Below, in pieces: positions 41,865 to 49,144 of a DNA stretch of 49,261 bases. The position numbers were made by a program, and so were the translations under genes. Under the pieces are notes generated by a model. The model was not told the DNA's origin. It saw nothing but the letters and a program-made list of their open reading frames with translations, and did no database searches. Positions within the stretch are counted from its first letter, which is position 1, and each line of letters begins with the position of its first letter. The stretch comes from Prevotella sp. (GTDB lineage: Bacteria; Bacteroidota; Bacteroidia; Bacteroidales; Bacteroidaceae), in the NCBI GenBank assembly GCA_017447515.1, contig JAFSNG010000033.1:1-49261 (forward strand), given 5' to 3'.

Positions 41865-43907
41865 ATGAAGAATTATTGGCTGTTGGCTGTTGGCTGTTGC
41901 TTGTTAGCACTCATGACTGGTTGCACGAGTGCTGATCAGGCCGTGAAGAAGGGTGATAAGTTCTACGCCCTGGGCGAATATTTTGATGCTGCCAACCAAT
42001 ACAAGAAGGCCTATTCGCAGACACCGCCCAAGCAGCGCGCCCAGCGTGGACAGCGGGCATTGAAGATGGCCGAATGCTATCGGCGCATCAACTATACGCA
42101 GAAGGCTATTGCTGCTTACAACAATGCCATCCGCTATAAGCAGGAGGACTCGCTGATGCACCTGTATCTGGGTCAGCAACTGATGAAAAACGGCAGTTAC
42201 AAGGAAGCCGCCAAGGCATTCCAAACATTCTTGGACTCGGCAGGGAATTATAAATTCACGGATTCAGAGAATTATGAACTGCTGGCTCGCACGGGACTGC
42301 GCTCAGCAAAGCTGGCTCCAGCGTGGAAGCAGGAGGGCTCGGCCTATACCGTCAAGCGCGAGAATTTTTTCAATTCGCGACGGGCCGAGTATTCTCCCAT
42401 GTTGGCTGGCGAAGAGAACAACCAGCTGTTCTTCACCTCCACACGTAATCAGGCCAAAGGCGACGATTTGAGCGGTATCACAGGAACCAAGAACGGCGAT
42501 ATCTTTATGTCGCAAAAAGACGATAAAGGCAAGTGGCAACGACCGGAAGTCATCGACAGCGAACTGAATTCGGAGTTCGACGAGGGTGCCTGCTCGTTTA
42601 CGCCTGACGGTCGGACGATGTATCTGACCCAGTGTAAGACCGACCCCGACTACCCGCGCTATGCCATCATTGCCACATCGAGCCGCAGTGATGCATCCTG
42701 GAGCAAACCTACGGAACTGAAACTGACCAACGACACATTGTCGGCCTACGCCCACCCTGCCGTTTCGCCTGACGGAGAGTGGCTCTACTTCACCAGCAAT
42801 ATGCCTGGCGGGCAGGGCGGTTACGACATTTGGCGTGTGCGCCTGACCACCAGCGGTTTGGGCGGTGTCGAGAATCTGGGTGCCCCCATCAACACGCCTG
42901 GCGACGAGATGTTCCCGACGTTCCGACCCAATGGCGACCTCTACTTCTCGTCGGACGGCCACGAGGGCTTGGGTGGACTGGACATCTATATTGCCAAACC
43001 TACTGAGAATCACGACAATATTTCGGAAACCTCACAACTCTACGAGCTGGAGCATCCTGGCTATCCGCTGAACTCGCAAGGCGACGACTTCGGAATGACC
43101 TTCGAAGGACTGAACAATCAAGGATTTTTCTCGTCGAATCGCGGCGACGGCAAAGGCTGGGACCACATCTACTCGTTCTACAACCCCGAAATCATTCAGA
43201 CGGTGACGGGCTGGGTATACGAACAGGACGGCTACGAGCTGCCTGCAGGTCAAGTATATATGGTGGGCAACGACGGCACAAACCTCAAACTGAGCGTCAA
43301 GGGCGACGGTTCGTTTACCCAACAGATCAAGCCGGGCGTGGATTACGTGTTCTTAGGAACGTGTAAGGGTTTCCTGAATCACCAGGAACAGTTGCGCGTA
43401 GAGCCTGTGACGGAATCGGAGGACTACGTCTTGCAGTTCCCGTTGGCTAACATTATGGCACCCGTGCTGATTGACAACATCTTCTACGATTTCGACAAGG
43501 CCACGCTGCGCCCGGAATCGGCAGCAGCACTGGACGATTTGGTCAAATTGCTGAACGAGAATCCCAATATCACCATTGAACTCTCGGCACATACCGACTA
43601 CAAGGGTTCGGCAGAGTATAACAAACGCCTGAGCCAGCGCCGTGCGGAGTCGGTGGTGAACTATCTGATAGAGCACGGTATTGCGGCAGACCGTCTGACA
43701 CCAGTGGGTTACGGCAAGGAGAACCCCAAGAAGATTCGCAGGAAGGTGGCAGAGAAGTATCCTTTCCTAAAAGAAAACGACGTCTTGACGGAAGAATTCA
43801 TCAAGACGCTGGAGAACGAGGAACAGCAGGAGGAATGCAACCAGCTGAACCGTCGTACGGAGTTTAAGGTGCTGAGAACTACCTACGGGCTCTTTCCGAA
43901 GAAATAA
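41865..43907 (+). CDS. OmpA-family lipoprotein with TPR and PD40 repeats (PorE-like)
   Basis: 680 residues from ATG 41865; the GTG at 41841 overlaps the topB stop and would leave the signal peptide inside. Signal peptide ends LMTGC (lipobox). Residues 25-140 have TPR-like repeats (YFDAANQYKKAY, KAIAAYNNAIRY). Residues 170-420 form a PD40-like propeller (SPMLAGEENNQLFFTSTRNQ; DIWRVRLTTSGLGGVENLG; GGLDIYIAKP). A carboxypeptidase-regulatory-like domain follows, and the OmpA domain ends it (NIFYDFDKATLRPESAAALD, LSQRRAESVVNYL). This is the layout of PorE of the type IX secretion system, anchoring to peptidoglycan. PD40-OmpA proteins of other roles look similar. A heptad array encodes part of the signal peptide. 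Confidence 0.82.
   Translation: MKNYWLLAVGCCLLALMTGCTSADQAVKKGDKFYALGEYFDAANQYKKAYSQTPPKQRAQRGQRALKMAECYRRINYTQKAIAAYNNAIRYKQEDSLMHLYLGQQLMKNGSYKEAAKAFQTFLDSAGNYKFTDSENYELLARTGLRSAKLAPAWKQEGSAYTVKRENFFNSRRAEYSPMLAGEENNQLFFTSTRNQAKGDDLSGITGTKNGDIFMSQKDDKGKWQRPEVIDSELNSEFDEGACSFTPDGRTMYLTQCKTDPDYPRYAIIATSSRSDASWSKPTELKLTNDTLSAYAHPAVSPDGEWLYFTSNMPGGQGGYDIWRVRLTTSGLGGVENLGAPINTPGDEMFPTFRPNGDLYFSSDGHEGLGGLDIYIAKPTENHDNISETSQLYELEHPGYPLNSQGDDFGMTFEGLNNQGFFSSNRGDGKGWDHIYSFYNPEIIQTVTGWVYEQDGYELPAGQVYMVGNDGTNLKLSVKGDGSFTQQIKPGVDYVFLGTCKGFLNHQEQLRVEPVTESEDYVLQFPLANIMAPVLIDNIFYDFDKATLRPESAAALDDLVKLLNENPNITIELSAHTDYKGSAEYNKRLSQRRAESVVNYLIEHGIAADRLTPVGYGKENPKKIRRKVAEKYPFLKENDVLTEEFIKTLENEEQQEECNQLNRRTEFKVLRTTYGLFPKK
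41876..41903 (+). repeat. four 7-bp repeats (TTGGCTG) within a signal peptide
   Basis: TTGGCTG at 41876, 41883 and 41890, then TTGCTTG at 41897. Because 7 is not a multiple of 3 the encoded residues differ between units: WLLAVGCCLLA. They make up much of the hydrophobic core of the lipoprotein signal peptide. Confidence 0.8.
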
Positions 43908-44241
43908 CCTCCCCCGCACCCACCAGCAATAATCCGAAAACGACAGAGAATATCATCATCAGATTGATGCTGAACGATTGTGTAGCCAATGTACGCAACA
44001 TCACTTCGAAGTGTACAGCCAGCAATTCCCATCCGCGGAACACAATGAACAACACCACGAAAGTAGTGATGCAGAAGACGCTCCACAGACGGTTAAACGT
44101 CTGAAGTCTGACGTTTGAGGTCTGAAGCTTACCTTCGGCCTCAATGCGTTGCATCACGCGCTCCGTGAATCCGTTGTCGTCTATCTGCTGACGGGCAGCG
44201 TCGCTGAAAAACTGCTGTAGCAAGCGTTCGTTATCTTCCAT
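43879..44241 (-). CDS. DUF5056-like membrane protein, downstream of ECF sigma factor
   Basis: About 120 residues from ATG 44241 (MEDNERLLQQFFSDAARQQI). An acidic N-terminal helix of the form DDNGFTERVMQRIE, a linker built from heptad repeats, and two membrane helices (FCITTFVVLFIVF; INLMMIFSVVFGLLLVGAG). I recognise DUF5056. It follows the ECF sigma gene with an 11-20-bp overlap, the usual place for an anti-sigma or small membrane partner; that role is inferred. Its stop runs 29 bp into the end of the convergent OmpA gene. Confidence 0.7.
   Translation of the reverse strand: MEDNERLLQQFFSDAARQQIDDNGFTERVMQRIEAEGKLQTSNVRLQTFNRLWSVFCITTFVVLFIVFRGWELLAVHFEVMLRTLATQSFSINLMMIFSVVFGLLLVGAGEVISSERARR
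44092..44126 (-). repeat. five 7-bp repeats (GTCTGAA) in the DUF5056-like gene
   Basis: On the plus strand: GTTAAAC, GTCTGAA, GTCTGAC, GTTTGAG, GTCTGAA at 44092, 44099, 44106, 44113 and 44120. They encode KLQTSNVRLQTFNRL in the linker between the N-terminal helix and the first membrane helix. The word is close to the CAGACCT word at 19561 (on the other strand). Confidence 0.8.
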
Positions 44242-44773
44242 CATATCCATTCTTTCTTAAATAGTTAACTAATTTCTCTTTGCCTCTGGACAGGTGTGAC
44301 TTCACCGTGCCTTCTTTGAGGCCTGTAATCTTGGCAACACCTGCAATGTCATATCCGTCAATGAGTTGCAGGGTGATACATGTGCGTTCGTCTGGTTTCA
44401 ATAGCGCCAAAGCAGCGTAGAGGTCCATTTTTAATGGCTGTTGGCTATTGGCTGTTGGCTGTTGGCTTTCTGCTAATTGCCAATCGCTAACCGCTAACTG
44501 CCGTTTGCGCGTATAATCGTAAAACACGTTGTAGGCAATGCGCATAATCCACGTTTGGAAGGAGGCCAGCCCACGGAAAGAGACAATATTCGTATAGGCT
44601 TTGAGAAACGTGTCCTGAGCCAGATCTTCGCTCAACTGACTATCGCCCAACGTTTGATGCAGGAAAAACCTGCGAACGGGTGACTGATACCGGCGCACGA
44701 GCTCGTCGAAAGCCCGTCGATTGCCCGATATAGCCACCTGCGCAACGAGGGAGATGTCAGTAAGGGAAGCCAT
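44231..44773 (-). CDS. ECF-type RNA polymerase sigma factor
   Basis: 180 residues. Region 2: NRRAFDELVRRYQSPVRRFF, LSEDLAQDTFLKAYTNI and FQTWIMRIAYNVFYDYTR (-10 recognition). Region 4: ALLKPDERTCITLQLIDG and ITGLKEGTVKSHLSRGKEKL (helix-turn-helix for -35). The linker between them (QLAVSDWQLAESQQPTANSQ) is encoded by ten heptad repeats. It follows PspC without any gap (TAA then ATG) and precedes a DUF5056-type membrane protein. The operon of head-GIN, PspC and sigma factor points to envelope stress. Confidence 0.92.
   Translation of the reverse strand: MASLTDISLVAQVAISGNRRAFDELVRRYQSPVRRFFLHQTLGDSQLSEDLAQDTFLKAYTNIVSFRGLASFQTWIMRIAYNVFYDYTRKRQLAVSDWQLAESQQPTANSQQPLKMDLYAALALLKPDERTCITLQLIDGYDIAGVAKITGLKEGTVKSHLSRGKEKLVNYLRKNGYDGR
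44435..44505 (-). repeat. ten 7-bp repeats in the sigma factor linker
   Basis: On the plus strand five TGGCTGT-type units (44435, 44442, 44449, 44456, 44463: TGGCTGT, TGGCTAT, TGGCTGT, TGGCTGT, TGGCTTT), a 1-bp break, then TGCTAAT, TGCCAAT, CGCTAAC, CGCTAAC, TGCCGTT from 44471. The first word is the same as TTGGCTG in the OmpA gene at 41876, rotated. The two words are related by few changes. Confidence 0.85.
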
Positions 44774-44974
44774 TTACTGTCGTGTCAAAGCATTTTTCTC
44801 AGGAATGATGATCCACGCTACGATGTAGAAGGGAATGCCTGCGAAAGCTGTGAACAGCGTCAAAGCGGCGTAACCCAAACGTACTGCAACTGGGTCGAAA
44901 TCCATATACTCTGCAAATCCTGCGCAGACGCCGCCCAATACGCGGTCGTTGCTGCGTTGTAGTTTCTTAGTCAT
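44774..44974 (-). CDS. PspC-domain membrane protein
   Basis: 66 residues. KKLQRSNDRVLGGVCAGFAE, YMDFDPVAVRLGYAALTLFT and GIPFYIVAWIIIPEKN are the standard PspC domain, with one or two membrane helices. PspC proteins sense or buffer inner-membrane stress. Its stop is directly followed by the sigma factor ATG, so the two are tightly coupled. It follows the DUF6249-like gene by 12 bp. Confidence 0.93.
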   Translation of the reverse strand: MTKKLQRSNDRVLGGVCAGFAEYMDFDPVAVRLGYAALTLFTAFAGIPFYIVAWIIIPEKNALTRQ

Positions 44975-44986
44975 AATCTTTATTGT

Positions 44987-45691
44987 TTAAATGTTGTTGT
45001 TATCGTTTTTGTATAAATCTCTGTCGTTGTTTCTGCGAGCCGTGCGCGAGGCGAACACCTTACCCAGTCCGATGCAGAACACCAGTGCGCCGATGCCGAA
45101 GCCGACCTGTCCGGCTGCATAGCCCAGGAATATCATCAAGCCCACACCTACGAAACACTGACGCATTCCCTTCTGATATTCATTGTCACTGTCTATCGGC
45201 TTGTCTTCCAACAACTGGTCGGGAATGGGCTGACCCTGTTGCATAGCCATCTGTGCGAGTTTCATCTTCTGCTTGCGGTTCTTGTTGATGAAGTAGAACA
45301 GCGCAATGATAATCACTAACGGAGCCAGTACGAAAAGAATGAGCAGGACACCCAGCACGAAGAACATACCTGTTACGTCTTTAGCATCCATATTACTGAA
45401 CACGTGGTGCATCATGCTTCCAAAGTCTTCGTCGTCAACCTCATAGGTCGTCGAATTGCTACTCCAGGGAGAGGTCGGATAAGTGACGGTAACTGTCCCC
45501 TTATGCTTCGTGACTGATGATGTAGCTGTTGCCGTATCCATACTCGTCGTATCGGAATAAACCTCTACAGCATCCTTGCTCGTCGAGTCCACCAGTTCGC
45601 TCTGTGGTGTGTGACGGTGCTTCTGAGCTGCTGCCTGTGCGCCCATTCCGAGCGTCAGCAGCATGGCCAATGTTATTAGAACCTTTTTCAT
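44987..45691 (-). CDS. membrane protein with signal peptide, DUF6249-like
   Basis: About 234 residues from ATG 45691 (MKKVLITLAMLLTLGMGAQA). A periplasmic Ser/Thr-rich stretch with many Asp follows, then a membrane helix (FFVLGVLLILFVLAPLVIII), a basic cytoplasmic loop (NKNRKQKMKLAQMAMQQGQP) and two more helices (VGLMIFLGYAAGQVGFGIGA). I think it is DUF6249-like, but am not sure. It sits between a head-GIN lipoprotein and PspC in the presumed stress operon. The longer frame to 45730 overlaps the previous gene's end and lacks a signal peptide start. Confidence 0.65.
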   Translation of the reverse strand: MKKVLITLAMLLTLGMGAQAAAQKHRHTPQSELVDSTSKDAVEVYSDTTSMDTATATSSVTKHKGTVTVTYPTSPWSSNSTTYEVDDEDFGSMMHHVFSNMDAKDVTGMFFVLGVLLILFVLAPLVIIIALFYFINKNRKQKMKLAQMAMQQGQPIPDQLLEDKPIDSDNEYQKGMRQCFVGVGLMIFLGYAAGQVGFGIGALVFCIGLGKVFASRTARRNNDRDLYKNDNNNI

Positions 45692-45719
45692 ATTCTTTGT
45701 TGTTTTGGTATTTATCGTT

Positions 45720-46427
45720 TTACTTTCCAATAGTTAGGCCTGAAGTATTCATATCGCCAGACCCGCGAACATTATACTTATAGTCTTTGACGTTGCCAGA
45801 GAGCGTAATGTCGCCAGAGCCTATCACGTTGGCATCCACAGCACCGCTGTCGTCAAGCCTCATCTTGACATCGCCAGAGCCAACGAGTTGCACGCCAGCC
45901 CACTGGGTCTTCACATGTTTCACATCTACGTCACCAGAACCCACCAGCGACACATTGACGCGGTCGCAAATGATGTCGTCGAACTTGATGTCACCTGAGC
46001 CGCTCAGCGTGATATCGAGGTTGTCGGTATCAACGAGACCGTTACTCTCGAAGTCGCCAGAGCCCTTCAGTTCAATGCCGAGAAAATCGGGAGAGGTCAC
46101 AAAGACCGTAACATCGTCAGCATCAGACACGCCTAGGTTGATGATATTACCTTCACCCTTCATTTTAACCACCAGCTTGTTGCCGGTCACATAAGTCTCT
46201 ACGTCGTTGAGAACCTTTACGGGAGCATCAACGCGAACAGAGAACGAGTCGGCTTGAGCGTACTTTACGTCTAACGAACCCAGCAGTTCTACGCGCTCAA
46301 AGCCCTTCAAATCACGTTCATGCACTCCGTGCGGATCGGTTTTGGAGTAATGCACCTTCAATCCGCTACATGCACAGGATGTCAACATCCCCAGAGTCAC
46401 AACTGATAATAATAAAAACTTTTTCAT
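45720..46427 (-). CDS. DUF2807 head-GIN lipoprotein
   Basis: 235 residues with a lipobox in MLTSCACSG. The mature part is a right-handed beta-helix of the head-GIN (DUF2807) type: VELLGSLDVKYAQADSFSVR, then repeating LKGSGDFES, LSGSGDIKF, LVGSGDVDV, LVGSGDVKM, VIGSGDITL and VRGSGDMNT at about 20-residue steps, each GSGD at a turn. Such proteins face the periplasm or outer membrane. First gene of the operon with DUF6249-like, PspC, sigma factor and DUF5056; I infer a role in envelope homeostasis. Confidence 0.9.
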   Translation of the reverse strand: MKKFLLLSVVTLGMLTSCACSGLKVHYSKTDPHGVHERDLKGFERVELLGSLDVKYAQADSFSVRVDAPVKVLNDVETYVTGNKLVVKMKGEGNIINLGVSDADDVTVFVTSPDFLGIELKGSGDFESNGLVDTDNLDITLSGSGDIKFDDIICDRVNVSLVGSGDVDVKHVKTQWAGVQLVGSGDVKMRLDDSGAVDANVIGSGDITLSGNVKDYKYNVRGSGDMNTSGLTIGK

Positions 46428-46486
46428 AACTTCGTCGTTTTTGTTTCTTTTTTATCCGTTAGACGTAATAAATCCATAATTAGTTG

Positions 46487-46518
46487 CAAAGGTACGAAAA
46501 AAATTGTATCTTTGCAAA
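46487..46518 (-). promoter_or_regulatory. promoter of the head-GIN/PspC/sigma operon
   Basis: On the minus strand, TTTG at 46518-46515, a 20-bp spacer and TACCTTTG at 46494-46487. Its -33 directly abuts the -7 of the divergent methyltransferase promoter (46507-46514), so the two promoters overlap. Confidence 0.65.
46507..46514 (+). promoter_or_regulatory. -7 promoter element of the methyltransferase-thyA-folA operon
   Basis: TATCTTTG fits TAnnTTTG, with GTTG (three of four) 20 bp upstream at 46483-46486. The ATG at 46523 lies 8 bp downstream, so the message would be almost leaderless. This rules out the longer in-frame start at 46484. Confidence 0.55.
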
Positions 46519-46522
46519 CGAA

Positions 46523-47800
46523 ATGGCAAATTTACCTGCGGAATTCACCGAATACACGCGCCAATTGATGGGCGAGGAGCGCTTCGGACGATACCTGAAA
46601 TCGTTTGAAGAAGAGCCTCCTGTGAGCATCCGACCGAACCCGATGAAGATAAAAACGGACAGATGGCAGGTGGTTGATGCAGAGCCTGTGCCTTGGTGCA
46701 GGAATGCCTACTATTTGAAGAAGCGTCCCAATTTTACCTTTGACCCATTGTTCCATGCAGGTTGTTACTACGTGCAGGAAGCCGCGTCGATGTTCCTCGA
46801 CGAGGTATTGCGCCAATCTCTCACCTCTCACCTCTTCTCTGCCAAGCAGAGTGTGGCGTTGCGAATCCCTCTCACCTCTTTGGACCTCTGTGCTGCCCCT
46901 GGTGGCAAGTCTACCCTACTCCGCTCGGCATTGCCTGATGACTGCGTGCTCTATTCCAACGAGCCCATCCGCAATCGCGCGAACATTTTATTAGAAAACG
47001 TCACCAAATGGGGCTATCCAAACCACTACGTCACCAATGTTTATCCTGAGGCTTATCGTAAGTCGAAGATGAAGTTCGACGTCATTCTCTGCGACGTCCC
47101 CTGCTCTGGTGAAGGGATGTTCCGCAAGGACGAAGCGACCATCCATGAGTGGAGCCCCCAACAGGTAGAAAAGTGCTGGCAACTGCAACGGGACATCATG
47201 ACGGACGCGTGGGCTTGTCTGAACGACGGAGGCCTCTTTATTTATAGTACGTGTACCTTTAACACAAAGGAAAACGAGGAGAATATCCGTTGGATGTTAG
47301 AGACCTTCGAAGACGCTAACGTACTGGAAATCAATACAAAACCAGAGTGGAATATCACTGGTTCCCTGCTCGAAGGATTCCGCGAACCTGTCTATCGTTT
47401 CATTCCTGGCGTCTCGCGTAGTGAAGGTCTCTTTGTTTGCGTCATACGCAAAGGAAGCAGACTGGCAATCCCCAAGGAGCAAACTAAAAATTCCCATGCT
47501 GGGAACAAAAGATTCCCACGGAGGGAACAATCCATTCCCACGCTGGGAACAATTGCCCTGCACGTAGACGGTCCCCAGGTTGAGCTAACCTACCAGCAGG
47601 CAATGGCGTACCTGCGCCACGAAGCACTCGTACTACCCGAGGACACACCGCGCGGATTGGTCAACGTCGCTTTCCAGGGCTTCCCTCTTGGTCCTGCCAA
47701 AAACATCGGCCCGCGCGCCAACAACCTCTACCCCAAAGAATGGAAAATCAAAACGACACATATACCCAACGATTACGAACCCATACTTAAACGATTATGA
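46523..47800 (+). CDS. rRNA m5C methyltransferase (RsmF/RsmB-like)
   Basis: 425 residues. It has the SAM motif [39 protein letters not shown] (motif IV with the catalytic Cys) and [16 protein letters not shown] (motif VI with the second Cys), and an N-terminal [20 protein letters not shown]. It methylates a cytosine in 16S rRNA; the C-terminal PUA-like region and length resemble RsmF. Two kinds of repeats disrupt it: heptads (46818-46882) in a segment before the SAM motif and a 22-bp palindromic array (47469-47556) in the linker after the catalytic domain. The frame is kept through both. The ATG 46523 fits the promoter. It overlaps thyA by 4 bp. Confidence 0.88.
   Translation: MANLPAEFTEYTRQLMGEERFGRYLKSFEEEPPVSIRPNPMKIKTDRWQVVDAEPVPWCRNAYYLKKRPNFTFDPLFHAGCYYVQEAASMFLDEVLRQSLTSHLFSAKQSVALRIPLTSLDLCAAPGGKSTLLRSALPDDCVLYSNEPIRNRANILLENVTKWGYPNHYVTNVYPEAYRKSKMKFDVILCDVPCSGEGMFRKDEATIHEWSPQQVEKCWQLQRDIMTDAWACLNDGGLFIYSTCTFNTKENEENIRWMLETFEDANVLEINTKPEWNITGSLLEGFREPVYRFIPGVSRSEGLFVCVIRKGSRLAIPKEQTKNSHAGNKRFPRREQSIPTLGTIALHVDGPQVELTYQQAMAYLRHEALVLPEDTPRGLVNVAFQGFPLGPAKNIGPRANNLYPKEWKIKTTHIPNDYEPILKRL
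46818..46882 (+). repeat. 7-bp repeats (CTCTCAC) in two places in the methyltransferase gene
   Basis: CTCTCAC at 46818 and 46825 then CTCTTCT at 46832; and CTCTCAC at 46869 followed by CTCTTTG at 46876. The word is identical (by rotation) to ACCTCTC at 18730 in an unrelated gene. They encode SLTSHLFSA and PLTSL, in a stretch that looks inserted between [13 protein letters not shown] and LDLCAAPGG. Confidence 0.75.
47469..47556 (+). repeat. 22-bp palindromic array in the methyltransferase gene
   Basis: Three clear units begin at 47491, 47513 and 47535. Each is a palindrome TTCCCAnnnTGGGAA, or close to it (unit two has CGGAG in the middle), plus a 7-bp joint. A decayed copy (TCCCCAAGGAG core) precedes at 47469. 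It encodes [20 protein letters not shown], a flexible linker. Unit length and palindrome plan match the intergenic array at 4365-4466, but the sequence differs. Confidence 0.85.
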
Positions 47801-48591
47801 AACAATACTTAGACATACTAAACCGCATCCTCACAGAAGGAACGGAGAAGGGCGACCGTACAGGCACAGGTACCATCAGTATTTTTGGCACCCAGAGCCG
47901 ATATAACCTTGACGACGGATTCCCCCTGTTGACAACAAAGAAACTGCACCTGAAGAGTATCATTTACGAACTGCTTTGGTTCCTGAATGGCGACACAAAT
48001 GTGAAGTACCTGCAGGAGCACGGTGTGCGCATCTGGAACGAATGGGCTGACGGAAACGGCGAACTGGGGCCCGTCTATGGTCACCAATGGCGCTCGTGGC
48101 CTGACTACAACGGAGGGGTGATTGACCAGATTCAATACGTCGTTGACCAGTTGAAGACCAATCCCAATTCGCGTCGTATGATTGTTTCCGCATGGAATGT
48201 CGCTGAGGTCAACAAGATGGCATTGCCCCCTTGTCACACCATCTTCCAGTTCTACGTCGCAGGAGATCGCCTGTCGTTGCAACTCTACCAGCGTTCGGCC
48301 GATACGTTCTTGGGCGTACCGTTTAACATTGCCTCGTATGCGCTGTTGTTGCAGATGATGGCTCAGGTGACAGGCTTCAAACCTGGCGATTTTATCCATA
48401 CGACAGGTGATACGCACCTCTATCTGAACCACATCGAACAGGCTAAGTTGCAGTTGACACGCGAACCTCGTCCCCTGCCCACGATGAAGATTAACCCTGA
48501 CGTCAAGAGCATCTTCGACTTCCACTACGAGGACTTCGAGCTCGTTGGTTACGACCCACATCCACATATCAAGGCGGAGGTAAGCGTATGA
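47797..48591 (+). CDS. thyA: thymidylate synthase
   Basis: 264 residues, the same as E. coli ThyA (264). It makes dTMP from dUMP with methylene-tetrahydrofolate. Visible: [43 protein letters not shown], the catalytic [33 protein letters not shown] and [15 protein letters not shown]. All expected residues are present. It overlaps the preceding methyltransferase and the following folA by 4 bp (ATGA) each, so the three are co-translated. Confidence 0.98.
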   Translation: MKQYLDILNRILTEGTEKGDRTGTGTISIFGTQSRYNLDDGFPLLTTKKLHLKSIIYELLWFLNGDTNVKYLQEHGVRIWNEWADGNGELGPVYGHQWRSWPDYNGGVIDQIQYVVDQLKTNPNSRRMIVSAWNVAEVNKMALPPCHTIFQFYVAGDRLSLQLYQRSADTFLGVPFNIASYALLLQMMAQVTGFKPGDFIHTTGDTHLYLNHIEQAKLQLTREPRPLPTMKINPDVKSIFDFHYEDFELVGYDPHPHIKAEVSV

Positions 48592-49067
48592 TTAGTATTA
48601 TAGCTGCGGTGGCGAAGAATCGCGCCATTGGTTTCGAGAATAAACTGATTTATTGGTTGCCCAACGACCTGAAACGCTTCAAGGCACTGACAACGGGGCA
48701 TACAATAGTGATGGGGCGAAACACCTACGACTCATTGCCGAAAGGTGCTCTGCCCAATCGTAGAAACGTCGTACTATCGCGCACAACGAAGGAACTGCCA
48801 GGCTGTGACGTCTACCCTTCGTTGGAGAAAGCCCTGAAGAGCTGTAAGCCTGACGAGGACATCTATATCATAGGTGGCGCGCGCGTTTATGAACAGGCAT
48901 TGCCCTTTGCTGATCGTCTGTGTCTGACGGAGGTTGACGATACGCCAGAGAATGCTGACGCTTTCTTCCCTGACTATAGCGACTGGCAAGTAGCCCAGAA
49001 AGAAGTGCACGAGAAGGACGAGAAGCACGCCTTTAATTATGCTTTTGTGGATTATATAAAAGGGTAA
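48588..49067 (+). CDS. folA: dihydrofolate reductase
   Basis: 159 residues, the usual length. It reduces dihydrofolate, recycling the product of ThyA encoded just upstream. [20 protein letters not shown] and [20 protein letters not shown] hold the substrate-binding residues (WLPxD), with [20 protein letters not shown] and [20 protein letters not shown]. The ATG overlaps the thyA stop. A strong terminator follows 18 bp after the stop. Confidence 0.97.
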   Translation: MISIIAAVAKNRAIGFENKLIYWLPNDLKRFKALTTGHTIVMGRNTYDSLPKGALPNRRNVVLSRTTKELPGCDVYPSLEKALKSCKPDEDIYIIGGARVYEQALPFADRLCLTEVDDTPENADAFFPDYSDWQVAQKEVHEKDEKHAFNYAFVDYIKG

Positions 49068-49085
49068 CGTTTTTTGGAAGATATA

Positions 49086-49113
49086 AAAAAGGTAACGCTT
49101 TCGTTACCTTTTT
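49086..49113 (+). terminator. terminator after folA
   Basis: AAAAAGGTAACG at 49086-49097 pairs perfectly with CGTTACCTTTTT at 49102-49113 around CTTT, and a T-run follows the GC part. Intrinsic terminator for the methyltransferase-thyA-folA operon; symmetrical, so it may also stop transcripts from the right. Confidence 0.9.
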
Positions 49114-49144
49114 GTTTTATCCTAAAATCCGCAACTAATTTGTA

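Noticed and set aside
45720-46427. Recurrent TCGCCAGAGCC-like DNA words in the head-GIN gene taken as a DNA repeat element
   Set aside because: They encode the protein's GSGD turns at about 20-residue steps, so they are explained by the beta-helix protein repeat.
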